From Cyanobium sp. M30B3 (lineage in GTDB: Bacteria > Cyanobacteriota > Cyanobacteriia > PCC-6307 > Cyanobiaceae), in NCBI GenBank assembly GCA_018399015.1, contig CP073761.1:1178001-1242000 (forward strand): 64,000 nucleotides of DNA. Direction: 5' to 3'. The translations under genes were made by a program, and so were the position numbers. Positions 8,693 through 16,749 of this stretch are shown one piece after another (positions within the stretch are counted from its first letter, which is position 1; the number at the start of each line of letters is the position of its first letter). Below the pieces are notes generated by a model. It saw nothing but the letters and a program-made list of their open reading frames with translations, did not search any database and was not told the origin of the DNA.

Positions 8693-9528
8693 CACCGGCT
8701 CGACTGGCGGTCGCCCCACTGAACTGGCACGCCTTGCCGTGGCTGTGTGTTGGTTGTTACCCAAATCCCCGCTGGGGACGCCATGGCGATCACCAGCATC
8801 CGGGCACCGCATTGCCGTTGGTCAGCAGGCCGTCGAACCGCCCCGTTGCCAACGCCCACACCCGGCGGCCGGCATGCCGGATGCTGCCACCGTCAAGCCT
8901 GGTTGGCGCAGGACTGGATCAACCGTGGCCTGCGTCATGGGCAGGACTTTCGTCCCCGAAATCAAAGCGCAGTCCGGCGCACTGGAGCCCGCGATCCTGG
9001 GGATGGGGGTGCTGCCAGCAGCAGTACACAGGGCGATGGTTGCATCCACCTCCATGCATCGGGGTGGTGAGCATGCCATGCATCCCTTGCCGCACGGGGT
9101 AGCCGGCCCTGAGCACCACGCCAAGCCCGCGCCCACTGAACGACACCAGAGCCACCTGAGCCGCTTCCTGTTGCACGCCATCGAGTTCCAGCCAGCCTTC
9201 CTGGGCCTTGTTCATCGGCCAGGAGGGCAGGGCACGGCAGGTCCCACTGCTGCAGTAGGTGCTGGCAAGCCCATGCAGGGGCAGGGACGGAGCGCCAACG
9301 GGTTGCGGCCGAATCCTGCCGCGTGAGCGTTGCGGGCGCAATGGATCACGCTCTGATTTGCTACGACCATCAGCCATCTCACCACCTCCTGCCTTCATGC
9401 ACCAGCCTAAGAATCCCCTGATTCAGGCTGCGACTGGCGCGACGGATGTGCATTCATTCGCAACCTTGACCCTGCGCGCCCTCACGTGATCAAGCCCGTT
9501 TGAGGCGCTGATCAGGCCAGGGTGCTGA
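8693..9528. other. 836-bp gene-poor gap with a decayed repeat
   Basis: Open frames on both strands (for example 8919-9398 on the minus strand) have no recognisable domain and unconvincing composition. The part at 8965-9125 is related to 15434-15565, so this stretch probably holds a decayed mobile or repeated sequence. No RNA gene or terminator is evident. Confidence 0.5.
8965..9125 (-). repeat. Diverged dispersed repeat, copy A
   Basis: Read on the minus strand, GTGGTGCTCAGGGCCGG followed by ATGCATGG, and later CTCCAGTGCGCCGGACTG then CTGCGCTTTGAT, recur in the same order at 15434-15565 on the plus strand. In copy A the two blocks are further apart by a few tens of bases. One frame of each copy shares the peptide LRAG(Y/F)PVxxxMHxM, so a decayed coding sequence is possible. 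Confidence 0.55.
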
Positions 9529-11653
9529 TCAGGCGCTGCGGTAGCGGTTGAGCAGGGCTGAATTGATGATCACTGATAACGAGCTCAAAGCCATCGCGGC
9601 ACCGGCAATCATTGGATTGAGCCAACCGATGGCTGCAATTGGTATGCCCAGGCTGTTGTAAATGAATGCCCAGAAGAGATTCTGGCGAATCTTGTGCATC
9701 GTGGCTCGCGACAGGCCGAGGGCCGTCACGACCGCCCGCAGATCATTGCCGAGCAACAGCACATCACCGGCCTCCTTGGCCACATCTGACCCCGAGCCGA
9801 TGGCGATGCCGATGTCGGCGGTGGCCAGGGCCGGGGCGTCATTGACGCCATCGCCCACCATCGCCACCACCTGACCCGCCTGCTGCAAGGTCTGGATCGT
9901 GGCGGCTTTGTCCCCAGGGCGCACCTCGGCCATGACTTCAGTGATGCCCAGCTGGCCGGCGATGGCCTGGGCCGTGCTGCGGTGATCGCCGCTGAGCATC
10001 ACCACCTGGATGCCGCGCCGCCGCAACCCCTCCACCACCTCCCTGGCCTCCGGCCGCACGGTGTCCGCCACGGCCAGCACACCCAGCACGGCATGGCCCT
10101 GGCCCAGCAGCAGCCCGGTGCTCCCGGCCGCCTCCAGTTCCAGCAGGGGGCGCTGCACCGCTGCGTTGAGGTGGGGCACGAACCGGGCCGCCAGCTGGCG
10201 ATTGCCCAGCCAGAAAGGTTGGCCCCGCACATCGGCCATCACCCCTCCCCCACCCGGGCACGGAAGTCCTCGATCGGCAGCAGCTCCAGCTCCTGGGCAG
10301 CCGCGGCATCCCGCAGGGCCATGGCCAGGGGTGCTCTGAGCCGTATTCCAGGGAGGCGGCCAGTTGAAGCACCCGTTCCTTGCTCTCTCCGGCCACGGCC
10401 ACCACGGCGGTGAGGGCAGGCTTGCCCCGGGTGAGGGTGCCGGTCTTGTCGAACACCACGGTGGTGAGCTGCTCCACCCGCTCCAGCACCGCGCCGCTGC
10501 GGATGAGAATGCCCAGCTGCGCCCCCTTGCCCACCCCCACCATCAGGGCGGCTGGGGTGGCGATCCCCAGCGCACAGGGGCAGGAGATCACCAGCACGGC
10601 GATGAAGGCCAGCAGGCCGGCGCTGAAGTTGCCGGCCAGGGTCCAGAGCACCAGGGTGAGACAGGCCACGGCCACCACCACCGGCACAAACCAGGCGGTG
10701 ACGCGGTCGGCGAGGCGCTGCACCGGGGCCGAACTGGCCTGGGCTTCCTCCACGATGCGGATGATCTGGGCCAGGGCCGTATCGGCCCCCACCCGGGTGG
10801 CCTCGAAGCGCAGCAGCCCCTGGCCGTTGACCGTGCCGCCGATCAGATCCGCGCCCACCTTCTTGCTCACCGGCAGGGATTCGCCGGTGATCAGGGCTTC
10901 ATCCACCGACGACTGCCCGTCGAGCACCACCCCATCGGCCGGCACGGTGTCGCCGGGGCGCACCACCACCACATCGCCCCGCTGCACCGCCGCCACCGGC
11001 AGCACCATCTCCTCGCCATTGCGGATCACGATCGCCGTGGCCGGCTGCAGATCCAGCAGCCGGCGCACCGCGGCCGAAGAGCGCTGCTTGATGATCTCCT
11101 CCATGTATTTGCCCAACAGCACGAAGGCGATCACCACCGCCGACACTTCGAAATAGACATTCCGCTCGTCCACGCCAACCGGCAGCAACTGGGGAGCGAA
11201 CACCACAAACACGCTGTAGACGTAAGCCACCGACGTGCCCAGGGCGATCAGCACATCCATGTTCAGTGCACGGCGCCGCAGGGCCACCCAGGCGCCGGTG
11301 TAGAAGCTCCAGCCGCCGATCAGTTGCACCGGCGTGGTGAGCAGAAACAGCCACACCCCCCAGGTGAGCCAGGGCAGCTGGGCCACCGGTGTCCAGCTCA
11401 GCAGACTCACCCCGGCGGCCAGGGCCAGGATGGCTCCGGCACGCAGGACCGCCAGGGCCAACACCCCGCCGAGGGCAAGGGCTATCCGTCCCCGCATCTG
11501 GCGCAGTTGATGCTCCGGAGCCAGGAAGGTGTGGCGACAGCCCTGGCTGCAGAAGAAATAGCGGCGCCCGCCCCGCTCAGCAGAGAGGGCCGTGGCCTTC
11601 GGCACCACCATCCCGCAGATCGGGTCCTTGGCCAAGGACGCTGTGTTGATCAT
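9529..11653 (-). pseudogene. Copper-transporting P1B-type ATPase with YHS domain, two frameshifts
   Basis: The N-terminus is a YHS metal-binding domain (DPICGMVVP...FFCSQGCRHTF). It is followed by the P1B ATPase core: TGES, the transport motif ISCPCALG, the phosphorylation loop DKTGTLTRGKP and the hinge VGDGVNDAPAL, ending NSALLNRYRSA. The frame breaks twice: after EYGSEHP at the GGGG run 10328-10331, and after RVGEG at the CCCC run 10242-10245. Restoring one base at each run gives an uninterrupted 708-aa protein of normal size (2125+2 bases = 709 codons). The middle and last parts are otherwise well conserved, so this is either a very recent mutation or a sequencing error. The function would be Cu+ export or delivery to the thylakoid. 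Confidence 0.88.
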
Positions 11654-12267
11654 GGTGGGAAGGCATCAACGTGAGCCGCCGTCACGACGAAGCACGGCAG
11701 GCCGGTTTGCGCACGTAAAGCCATCAGCGATCACGCCATGCCCACCTGAATCAGAATGGTTGAGCCGTCATCCCTGTGGAATCTGTTGCACTTGGGCGGC
11801 ACACAAGCAGCACATGCTCAGCCCATCGATTCAGTCCCGTGAAAGCGGTGGTCGCAGCGCTTCCCTGACGCTGCTGGTCAGGTTCTGACCTGGAAGGATC
11901 GGCGGATCTGCTTCAACAAGTGGCCGGGGAGGTCTCCCGGGCGCAGCTGAAAGCTGGCCATCGATCGGGCCAGCGGCAACCCACCACGCTGCAGCAGGCG
12001 CAGCAAGGAGGGCTGGTAGGGACGGGCCATCGGATGGGTGGGGAATCAGGAGGCAGGGGGGGCTGCAGCAGAGCCGCGGGTCCGGGGGCACGCCGCCACA
12101 GAGGTTCGGGTGTCGCTGCCGTGCGGTGGGGTCTGCCGCACTGCGGTGGTGCAGGCCGAATCGCGCGGTGCGGCTCACCCCTCCCCCGCGACCGCATGGC
12201 CCGGCGACAGTGAGCGCACCGGGGGCGAGCGACGACCCCCGCCACTCCAACCTTCGCCATCCGAACC
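11654..12267. other. Gap between CopA and Hsp20 genes
   Basis: Contains the cytochrome b561 remnant at 11878-12030. The bases 11654-11877 upstream of the ATPase should hold its promoter; I see no clear CueR-type palindrome. The rest shows no gene. Confidence 0.4.
11878..12030 (-). pseudogene. Internally deleted cytochrome b561-like gene
   Basis: A 50-codon frame MARPYQPSLLRLLQ...RGGLPLARSMASFQLRPGD...VRT joins the first 14 residues and the last ~36 residues of the protein encoded at 48848-49351, whose ends read RLLHG... and GGLPLARSMASVQLRPGD. The transmembrane, haem-binding middle (about 115 codons) is missing. The frame is kept across the join. It is next to the copper ATPase, whereas the intact relative sits near CopD and CDF genes. 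Confidence 0.75.
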
Positions 12268-12720
12268 ATGCGCAGCCTGCGTTCCTCTTCTCCCTTCGAG
12301 CTGTTCGACCGTCTGGAGCAACAGCTCAGCCAACAACTGCACAGCGCCGAGCGGGTGCCCGCCGCCGAGGTGTATGAAACCCCTGAGGCCTACGAGCTGG
12401 TGCTTGAACTGCCCGGCGTGCAGCGGGCCGCCATCGAAGTGAAAGCCACCGAGCGCACCCTGCTGATCAGCGCCGAGCGCCGCAGCCAGCGTCAGCAACC
12501 CGCCAGCAATGGGGCCGGCGAGGTTGAGACGGTGGCCAGCAACCCAGCTCCGGCGCCGCTGCTGAGTGAGTTCCGCTACGGCACCTGGAGCCGCAGCTTC
12601 CGCTTCCCCCAGCCGATCGACCGCGACCAGCTCCAGGCCGTCTACCGCGATGGCCTGCTCACCGTCACCGCGCCGAAGGCCCGCAAGGTGAGCTCGGTCA
12701 CCGTGCAGGTGGAGGGCTGA
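12268..12720 (+). CDS. Small heat-shock protein, Hsp20 family
   Basis: 150 aa. The alpha-crystallin domain spans about 30-148: the start is PAAEVYETPEAYELVLELPG, a typical beta-sandwich entry, and the end has the conserved DGLLTVTAPKA motif. The N-terminal arm is short (RSLRSSSPFELFDRL). There is no C-terminal I-x-I motif; the chain ends VTVQVEG. It is an ATP-independent holdase that forms oligomers with unfolding proteins, probably heat- or light-stress induced, although no CIRCE-like repeat is seen upstream. Confidence 0.93.
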   Translation: MRSLRSSSPFELFDRLEQQLSQQLHSAERVPAAEVYETPEAYELVLELPGVQRAAIEVKATERTLLISAERRSQRQQPASNGAGEVETVASNPAPAPLLSEFRYGTWSRSFRFPQPIDRDQLQAVYRDGLLTVTAPKARKVSSVTVQVEG

Positions 12721-12847
12721 GGGACTGAAGCTGCCTGACCGGCGTTCAGCCCCGCGAGGTGGGTGCCGGCCGGCCCAGGCGAGCAAGCGACCACGCCTGT
12801 TCAACACTGCTCGCTACCGGCGGCTATCGCGCTTCATGAAGGTGGCT

Positions 12848-13036
12848 TCAGGTCACTACCGACAGCACCAGGCGGACGTCCTCCGGGTCGAGCAGCCAGG
12901 CCTCGGCAGCCTGCTGCTGATCGGCAGTGGTTTGCGGCTTGATTCGGCTAGTGGCGAGCCTGAGCCCATGCAGCATCACGCCGGGCATGTAGCGCAGATG
13001 CGCGCACCTGCATCCTGAGGGGCTGCTTGGCTCCAC
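12848..13036 (-). CDS. Possible small ORF of unknown function
   Basis: 62 codons from GTG, VEPSSPSGCRCAHLRYMPG at the start and AEAWLLDPEDVRLVLSVVT at the end. The C-terminal half looks protein-like, but there is no family match and no ribosome-binding site. It may be a fragment. The remaining bases of this 350-bp gap show nothing else. Confidence 0.25.
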   Translation of the reverse strand: MEPSSPSGCRCAHLRYMPGVMLHGLRLATSRIKPQTTADQQQAAEAWLLDPEDVRLVLSVVT

Positions 13037-13070
13037 ATGATTCAGGAACGCTCCCAGGTCCTGAATCGGA

Positions 13071-14702
13071 ATGCGAGTTCTTCTGATCTACCCGCGCTTT
13101 CCGAAAACCTACTGGAGTATGCACGGCGCTCTTGAACTGGTGGGTCGCAAGGTGCTGCTTCCACCGCTTGGCTTGATCACGGTCGCCGCACTGTTGCCTG
13201 ATTCATGGCAGCTGCGGTTGGTGGACTGCAATGTGCGAGAGATCCGTGAGGATGAGTGGCTCTGGGCTGATCTGATCATCGCCTCGGCCATGATGGTGCA
13301 AAAGCAGGATCTGGGGAGGCTGATTCAGGATGCGGCCACTCGCCAGCTGCCCGTGGCGGTTGGTGGTCCGTTTGCCAGCTCCACTCCGGATGCACCTGAA
13401 CTACAGCAGGCCCCGTATCTGATTCTCGACGAGGGCGAGATCACGATTCCCATGTTTGTGGAGGCCCTTGCTCGGGGCGAGACCCAGGGGCGTTTCAGTT
13501 CCAGCGGTGAGCGCCCGGATATGAGCCTTTCACCGATACCACGCTTCGACCTTCTGGACAGAGATGCATACAGCATGATGGCTCTCCAGTACTCACGCGG
13601 GTGCCCATTTCAGTGTGAGTTCTGCGACATCATTGTGTTGTACGGGCGCAAGCCTCGTACCAAACAGCCGGCGCAGTTCCTGCGCGAACTCGACCAGCTC
13701 CATGGCCTGGGCTGGCGTGGTGAGATCTTCCTCGTGGATGACAACTTCATCGGCAACAAGCGCAATGTGAAGCTGTTACTGCCTGAGATCCGGCACTGGC
13801 AGGAGCACCACGATCATCCGTTCCGCTTCACCACTGAAGCATCGGTGGATCTTGCTAGCGATCCCGAACTGATGCAGGGGATGGTGAGCTGCGGCTTCGG
13901 GCGAGTGTTCCTCGGCATCGAGACCCCCGACCAATCCAGCCTGACGTTCACCAACAAGGTGCAGAACACCCGCAGCCCGCTCGTGGAGGCGGTGGATGCG
14001 ATCACCGATCACGGCCTGCACGTGATGGCTGGCTTCATTCTGGGATTTGATGGCGAGCAACCCGGCGCGGGCCAGCGGATCGCGGCGTTTGTGAACCGCA
14101 CTGCCATTCCTCTGGCCATGCTCGGCATCCTCGTGGCACTACCCAACACTGCGCTCTGGCATCGCCTGTCCCGCGAAGGTCGACTTCTGGATGCTGACGA
14201 TCAGTTTGATCAAGGCGTGCAGACCCATCTGCTCAATTTCCTGCCGGATCGTTCCATGGACGACATTGCTGCTGAGTTTCTGCAGGCCTTCAGCGATCTG
14301 TATGAGCCCATCGCCTACGCCAAGCGGGCCTATCGCTATGCCATCAAGCTGGCGCAAGGCCGTCGCCGCCATGTCCATGGCAACGTTTCTCCCCAGGAAT
14401 GGCAACAGCGCATTGGCGTGATGGGAGGTCTGCTCACGCTCTTCTGGAGACAAGGACTCAAGCGCCCGAGCCGCGCAGTGTTCTGGCAGCAGTTGGCAGA
14501 CATCCTCACTAATCATCCGTTGATCCTTACTGAGTACATCTGGCTGCTGATGCTCAATGAACACTTTCTCGACTACCAGCAAATGGTGGTCAGACAGGTG
14601 GAGGAACAGCTCGCCTACGCACAAACGCACCGAGTCCATCAGCAACTGGCCATCAGCAACTGGGTTGGCGTCAAAGAACCCCACTCGGAGGATGCTCGGT
14701 GA
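13071..14702 (+). CDS. B12-binding-domain radical SAM protein (DUF4070 type)
   Basis: 543 aa. Residues 1-140 form a cobalamin-binding-like Rossmann domain (MRVLLIYPRFPKTYW, VAVGGPF). The radical SAM core has the CxxxCxxC cluster motif CPFQCEFC (Cys178, 182, 185), then a TIM-barrel-like segment with GRVFLGIETPD and AGFILGFDGE. The C-terminal ~170 residues match the DUF4070-type extension of this family. These enzymes carry out B12-dependent methylations or related radical chemistry; the substrate cannot be deduced. The stop overlaps the next gene by 4 bp, which suggests a joint function with it. Confidence 0.88.
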   Translation: MRVLLIYPRFPKTYWSMHGALELVGRKVLLPPLGLITVAALLPDSWQLRLVDCNVREIREDEWLWADLIIASAMMVQKQDLGRLIQDAATRQLPVAVGGPFASSTPDAPELQQAPYLILDEGEITIPMFVEALARGETQGRFSSSGERPDMSLSPIPRFDLLDRDAYSMMALQYSRGCPFQCEFCDIIVLYGRKPRTKQPAQFLRELDQLHGLGWRGEIFLVDDNFIGNKRNVKLLLPEIRHWQEHHDHPFRFTTEASVDLASDPELMQGMVSCGFGRVFLGIETPDQSSLTFTNKVQNTRSPLVEAVDAITDHGLHVMAGFILGFDGEQPGAGQRIAAFVNRTAIPLAMLGILVALPNTALWHRLSREGRLLDADDQFDQGVQTHLLNFLPDRSMDDIAAEFLQAFSDLYEPIAYAKRAYRYAIKLAQGRRRHVHGNVSPQEWQQRIGVMGGLLTLFWRQGLKRPSRAVFWQQLADILTNHPLILTEYIWLLMLNEHFLDYQQMVVRQVEEQLAYAQTHRVHQQLAISNWVGVKEPHSEDAR

Positions 14703-15049
14703 TGAACCCTGACAGCCCTGAATCATCCCAAATGGATCTCTCAGAATTGCATCGGCTGCGGCAGCAGCTTGAAGACTGGTCCTTTTCCGGCCAACACCAT
14801 ATGCATAAAAGCTGGCGGTTTCGTCATGCCCAACAGGCGCTGAAGTGGCATGGCCTGGCCAAAGAACTGAGCGCGAGTCACGGTGGCGACTGTTACTTCT
14901 ATCTGGGCCATGTTGGCAGTGGGCGCGTCGAGACGGATATCCTCAATCATCTGCAGGGGCATTTAACAAGAGCGGATCTTGAAGTCGCCTTGATGATGGA
15001 TCGGCTCGAGGATGATGTGAAAGAGGCTGACACAGAAGCTCAACCATGA
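14699..15049 (+). CDS. Pterin-4a-carbinolamine dehydratase-like small protein
   Basis: 116 aa, overlapping the radical SAM stop by 4 bp. The second half, SWRFRHAQQALKWHGLA, then YLGHVGSG, then HLQGHLTRADLEVALMMD, follows the pattern of PCD/DCoH proteins (F-x-F..A..F, a central strand, GxLTxxDxxLAxxID). The catalytic HHPE-type motif is replaced by SASHGGD, so dehydratase activity is doubtful. The assignment is inference from pattern only. Coupling to the B12 radical SAM gene suggests an accessory role there. Confidence 0.5.
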   Translation: MMNPDSPESSQMDLSELHRLRQQLEDWSFSGQHHMHKSWRFRHAQQALKWHGLAKELSASHGGDCYFYLGHVGSGRVETDILNHLQGHLTRADLEVALMMDRLEDDVKEADTEAQP

Positions 15050-15255
15050 CTCCCGTATACCAGAGCAGTGGTTGCTGGGCTCAGTCGTCGGAGCGAGCTC
15101 AGCTCTCGGCGCAGGACTGGCGTCGAGCTGCTGGCACTGCTGTTGCGTCGATGAGGTGCCAGTAGATCTAGCCATTGGCAGCTGCAGATTGTCTTGAATC
15201 TCGGGATGAGGACCTTCTCGACAGCGCAGTGTTACTCCATTCCCAAGTGAACCCA

Positions 15256-15420
15256 ATGCCATCGGAGCGAAGACCTGAACTGATTAAGTTCAGCATCCAT
15301 GATTGCTCCCCATGCCAGTTGATGGCTGGATTTGGCGAGCTCGTCCCGGAGGCACTTCAACTTGATTTTTTTGATGTGAACATCAAAATCCCGTGTCATA
15401 CAAGTCCTATCGCCAATAGC
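15256..15420 (+). pseudogene. Truncated, frameshifted thioredoxin-like gene
   Basis: From ATG 15256 the frame reads MPSERRPELIKFSIHDCSPC followed by QLMAGFGELVPEALQLDFFDVNI, a thioredoxin-fold start with a CSPC active site. After DVNI the match continues in another frame (SYKSYRQ then a stop near 15418), so the C-terminal half is lost. The dispersed repeat copy B begins about 15 bp later, which suggests the gene was cut by that event. Confidence 0.6.
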
Positions 15421-15433
15421 TGCTGCCCTTCAA

Positions 15434-15565
15434 TGGTCGTGGTGCTGGAGTGGTACTCAGGGCTGGATTTCCGGTGCAACGCTGCATGCATTCCATGGTG
15501 ACAGCGCTCCCATCCCTCACATTTCCCAGCTCCAGTGCCTGGGGCTGCGCTTTGATCATGGGAAT
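15434..15565 (+). repeat. Diverged dispersed repeat, copy B
   Basis: Same block order as 8965-9125 in the opposite orientation: TGGTACTCAGGGCTGG, GCATGCATTCCATGG, then CTCCAGTGCCTGGGGCTGCG and CTTTGAT. Identity is roughly two thirds by eye. It directly follows the broken thioredoxin gene. Confidence 0.55.
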
Positions 15566-15675
15566 GGGGGCTCCCAGTGAAGCAGGTAACGATTTGAACC
15601 TCCATGCGCCAGCACCGCGGCCTCCTGCTCCAGCACGGCCCGTTCGGCGGCGTCCCGGTGCAGCAGAGTCGAGCC

Positions 15676-16215
15676 ATGCCCCGCATCAAGTCCCGTCTCC
15701 GTGCCGTGGTGGGGACCCTGGCCCTGATCCCCATCGCGCTGGCCCCGGCCTGTGCGGTGCCCGGGCCTGGGGGACAGGCCACGGTGGTTTCCATCGGCGA
15801 TGGCGATACCATCACGGTGCGGATGGCCGGGGAGCTGGTCACCGTGCGCCTGGCCTGTATCGATGCGCCGGAGGCCTCCCAGCGGCCCTACGGCCAGCAC
15901 GCGCGGCGCTATCTGCAGCAGCGCCTGTCGCTGGGCAGCCGGGTGCGGCTGGTGGAGAAGACCACCGATCGCCACGGCCGACTGGTGGCCGAGGTGTTCA
16001 ACGCCAGCAACATCAACCTGATGCTGGTGGAGGACGGCCAGGCCTTTGCCTACCGCCGCTACCTCGGCACTTGCGATGCCAGGGAGTACCTGGCGGCGGA
16101 GGAGCGGGCCAGGCGCCGCCGTTATGGGGTGTGGCAGGTGGAGGGCGGCATCACCCGGCCGTGGCACTTTCGCCGGCAGCGCCGGGGCGTGAACGCAGGC
16201 CAGCAGGGCAACTGA
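15676..16215 (+). CDS. Secreted thermonuclease-like (SNase) protein
   Basis: 179 aa from ATG 15676. A signal peptide is visible: basic MPRIKSRLR, a hydrophobic core GTLALIPIALAPA, then Cys-Ala-Val, so it may be cleaved or lipidated. The SNase domain starts with VVSIGDGDTITVRM, has VRLACIDAPEASQRPYGQ (first catalytic Arg and Ca-binding Asp region) and RHGRLVAEVF (second Arg/Glu region), and ends YGVWQ. These match the staphylococcal nuclease catalytic set. It is a predicted Ca2+-dependent nuclease in the periplasm or outside the cell. Confidence 0.88.
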   Translation: MPRIKSRLRAVVGTLALIPIALAPACAVPGPGGQATVVSIGDGDTITVRMAGELVTVRLACIDAPEASQRPYGQHARRYLQQRLSLGSRVRLVEKTTDRHGRLVAEVFNASNINLMLVEDGQAFAYRRYLGTCDAREYLAAEERARRRRYGVWQVEGGITRPWHFRRQRRGVNAGQQGN

Positions 16216-16497
16216 ACGGCCGGCCGCTGCTACCGCTGCAGCGAGACCGGAGGCATGACGCCCGCCCAGTACCTGCTGAGGGACCGACGCCTGGGCGGCA
16301 GGGCAGATGCAGCATTGGGCTACCGGAATCCGGGCTCCACTGCCAGGCCGGATTGGTCCAGGCCGGATCCGTGATTCTGTTCACAACCTGACCGCCTTCT
16401 CTGCGGCGACGGCGGGCGGCAGGTGCGCCAGGGAGCGCCTGGCCCAGGTGGACCAGGAGGTGGCGATCCAGTATCAGGCCACTCCCGATTTCCAGCC

Positions 16498-16713
16498 ATG
16501 TCCCTCGATCAGCTGAAGGCCTTTCTGCGCCGGATGCAGGATGACCCTGCCCTGCGGCAGGCGGTGCAGGCCGCCGCTACCGCCGACGACGTGGCCCAGG
16601 TCGCCGGCAAGCTCGGTTATGCATTCTCCGGTGATGAACTGCTGCGTCTGTCCGGGCAGAAGGTGGGTCGCGTCACGGTGACCAAGCAGGACATTCCCGG
16701 CGAATACAACTGA
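16498..16713 (+). CDS. Nif11-family small peptide
   Basis: 71 aa, MSLDQLKAFLRRMQDDPALR then repeated Ala-rich helices and the end TVTKQDIPGEYN. The helical N-terminal part matches the Nif11/nitrile-hydratase-like leader family, which in cyanobacteria includes leader parts of ribosomal peptides. Here the typical GG leader-cleavage site and a Cys/Ser/Thr-rich core are absent, and no modification enzyme is next to it, so it is more likely one of the stand-alone Nif11 proteins of unknown role. Confidence 0.8.
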   Translation: MSLDQLKAFLRRMQDDPALRQAVQAAATADDVAQVAGKLGYAFSGDELLRLSGQKVGRVTVTKQDIPGEYN

Positions 16714-16749
16714 GCAGCCAGCCGCCTTTCACCTGGAGAGGCACGGCCC

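Noticed and set aside
7010-8722. Plus-strand frame of 570 codons
   Set aside because: Antisense to the malic enzyme gene, with no domain features.
8919-9398. 159-codon minus-strand frame as a gene
   Set aside because: No family, Arg/Gly/Pro-rich start, and part of it is the dispersed repeat; more likely decayed sequence.
10364-11674. Plus-strand frame of 436 codons
   Set aside because: Antisense of the copper ATPase, His/Gln-rich shadow.
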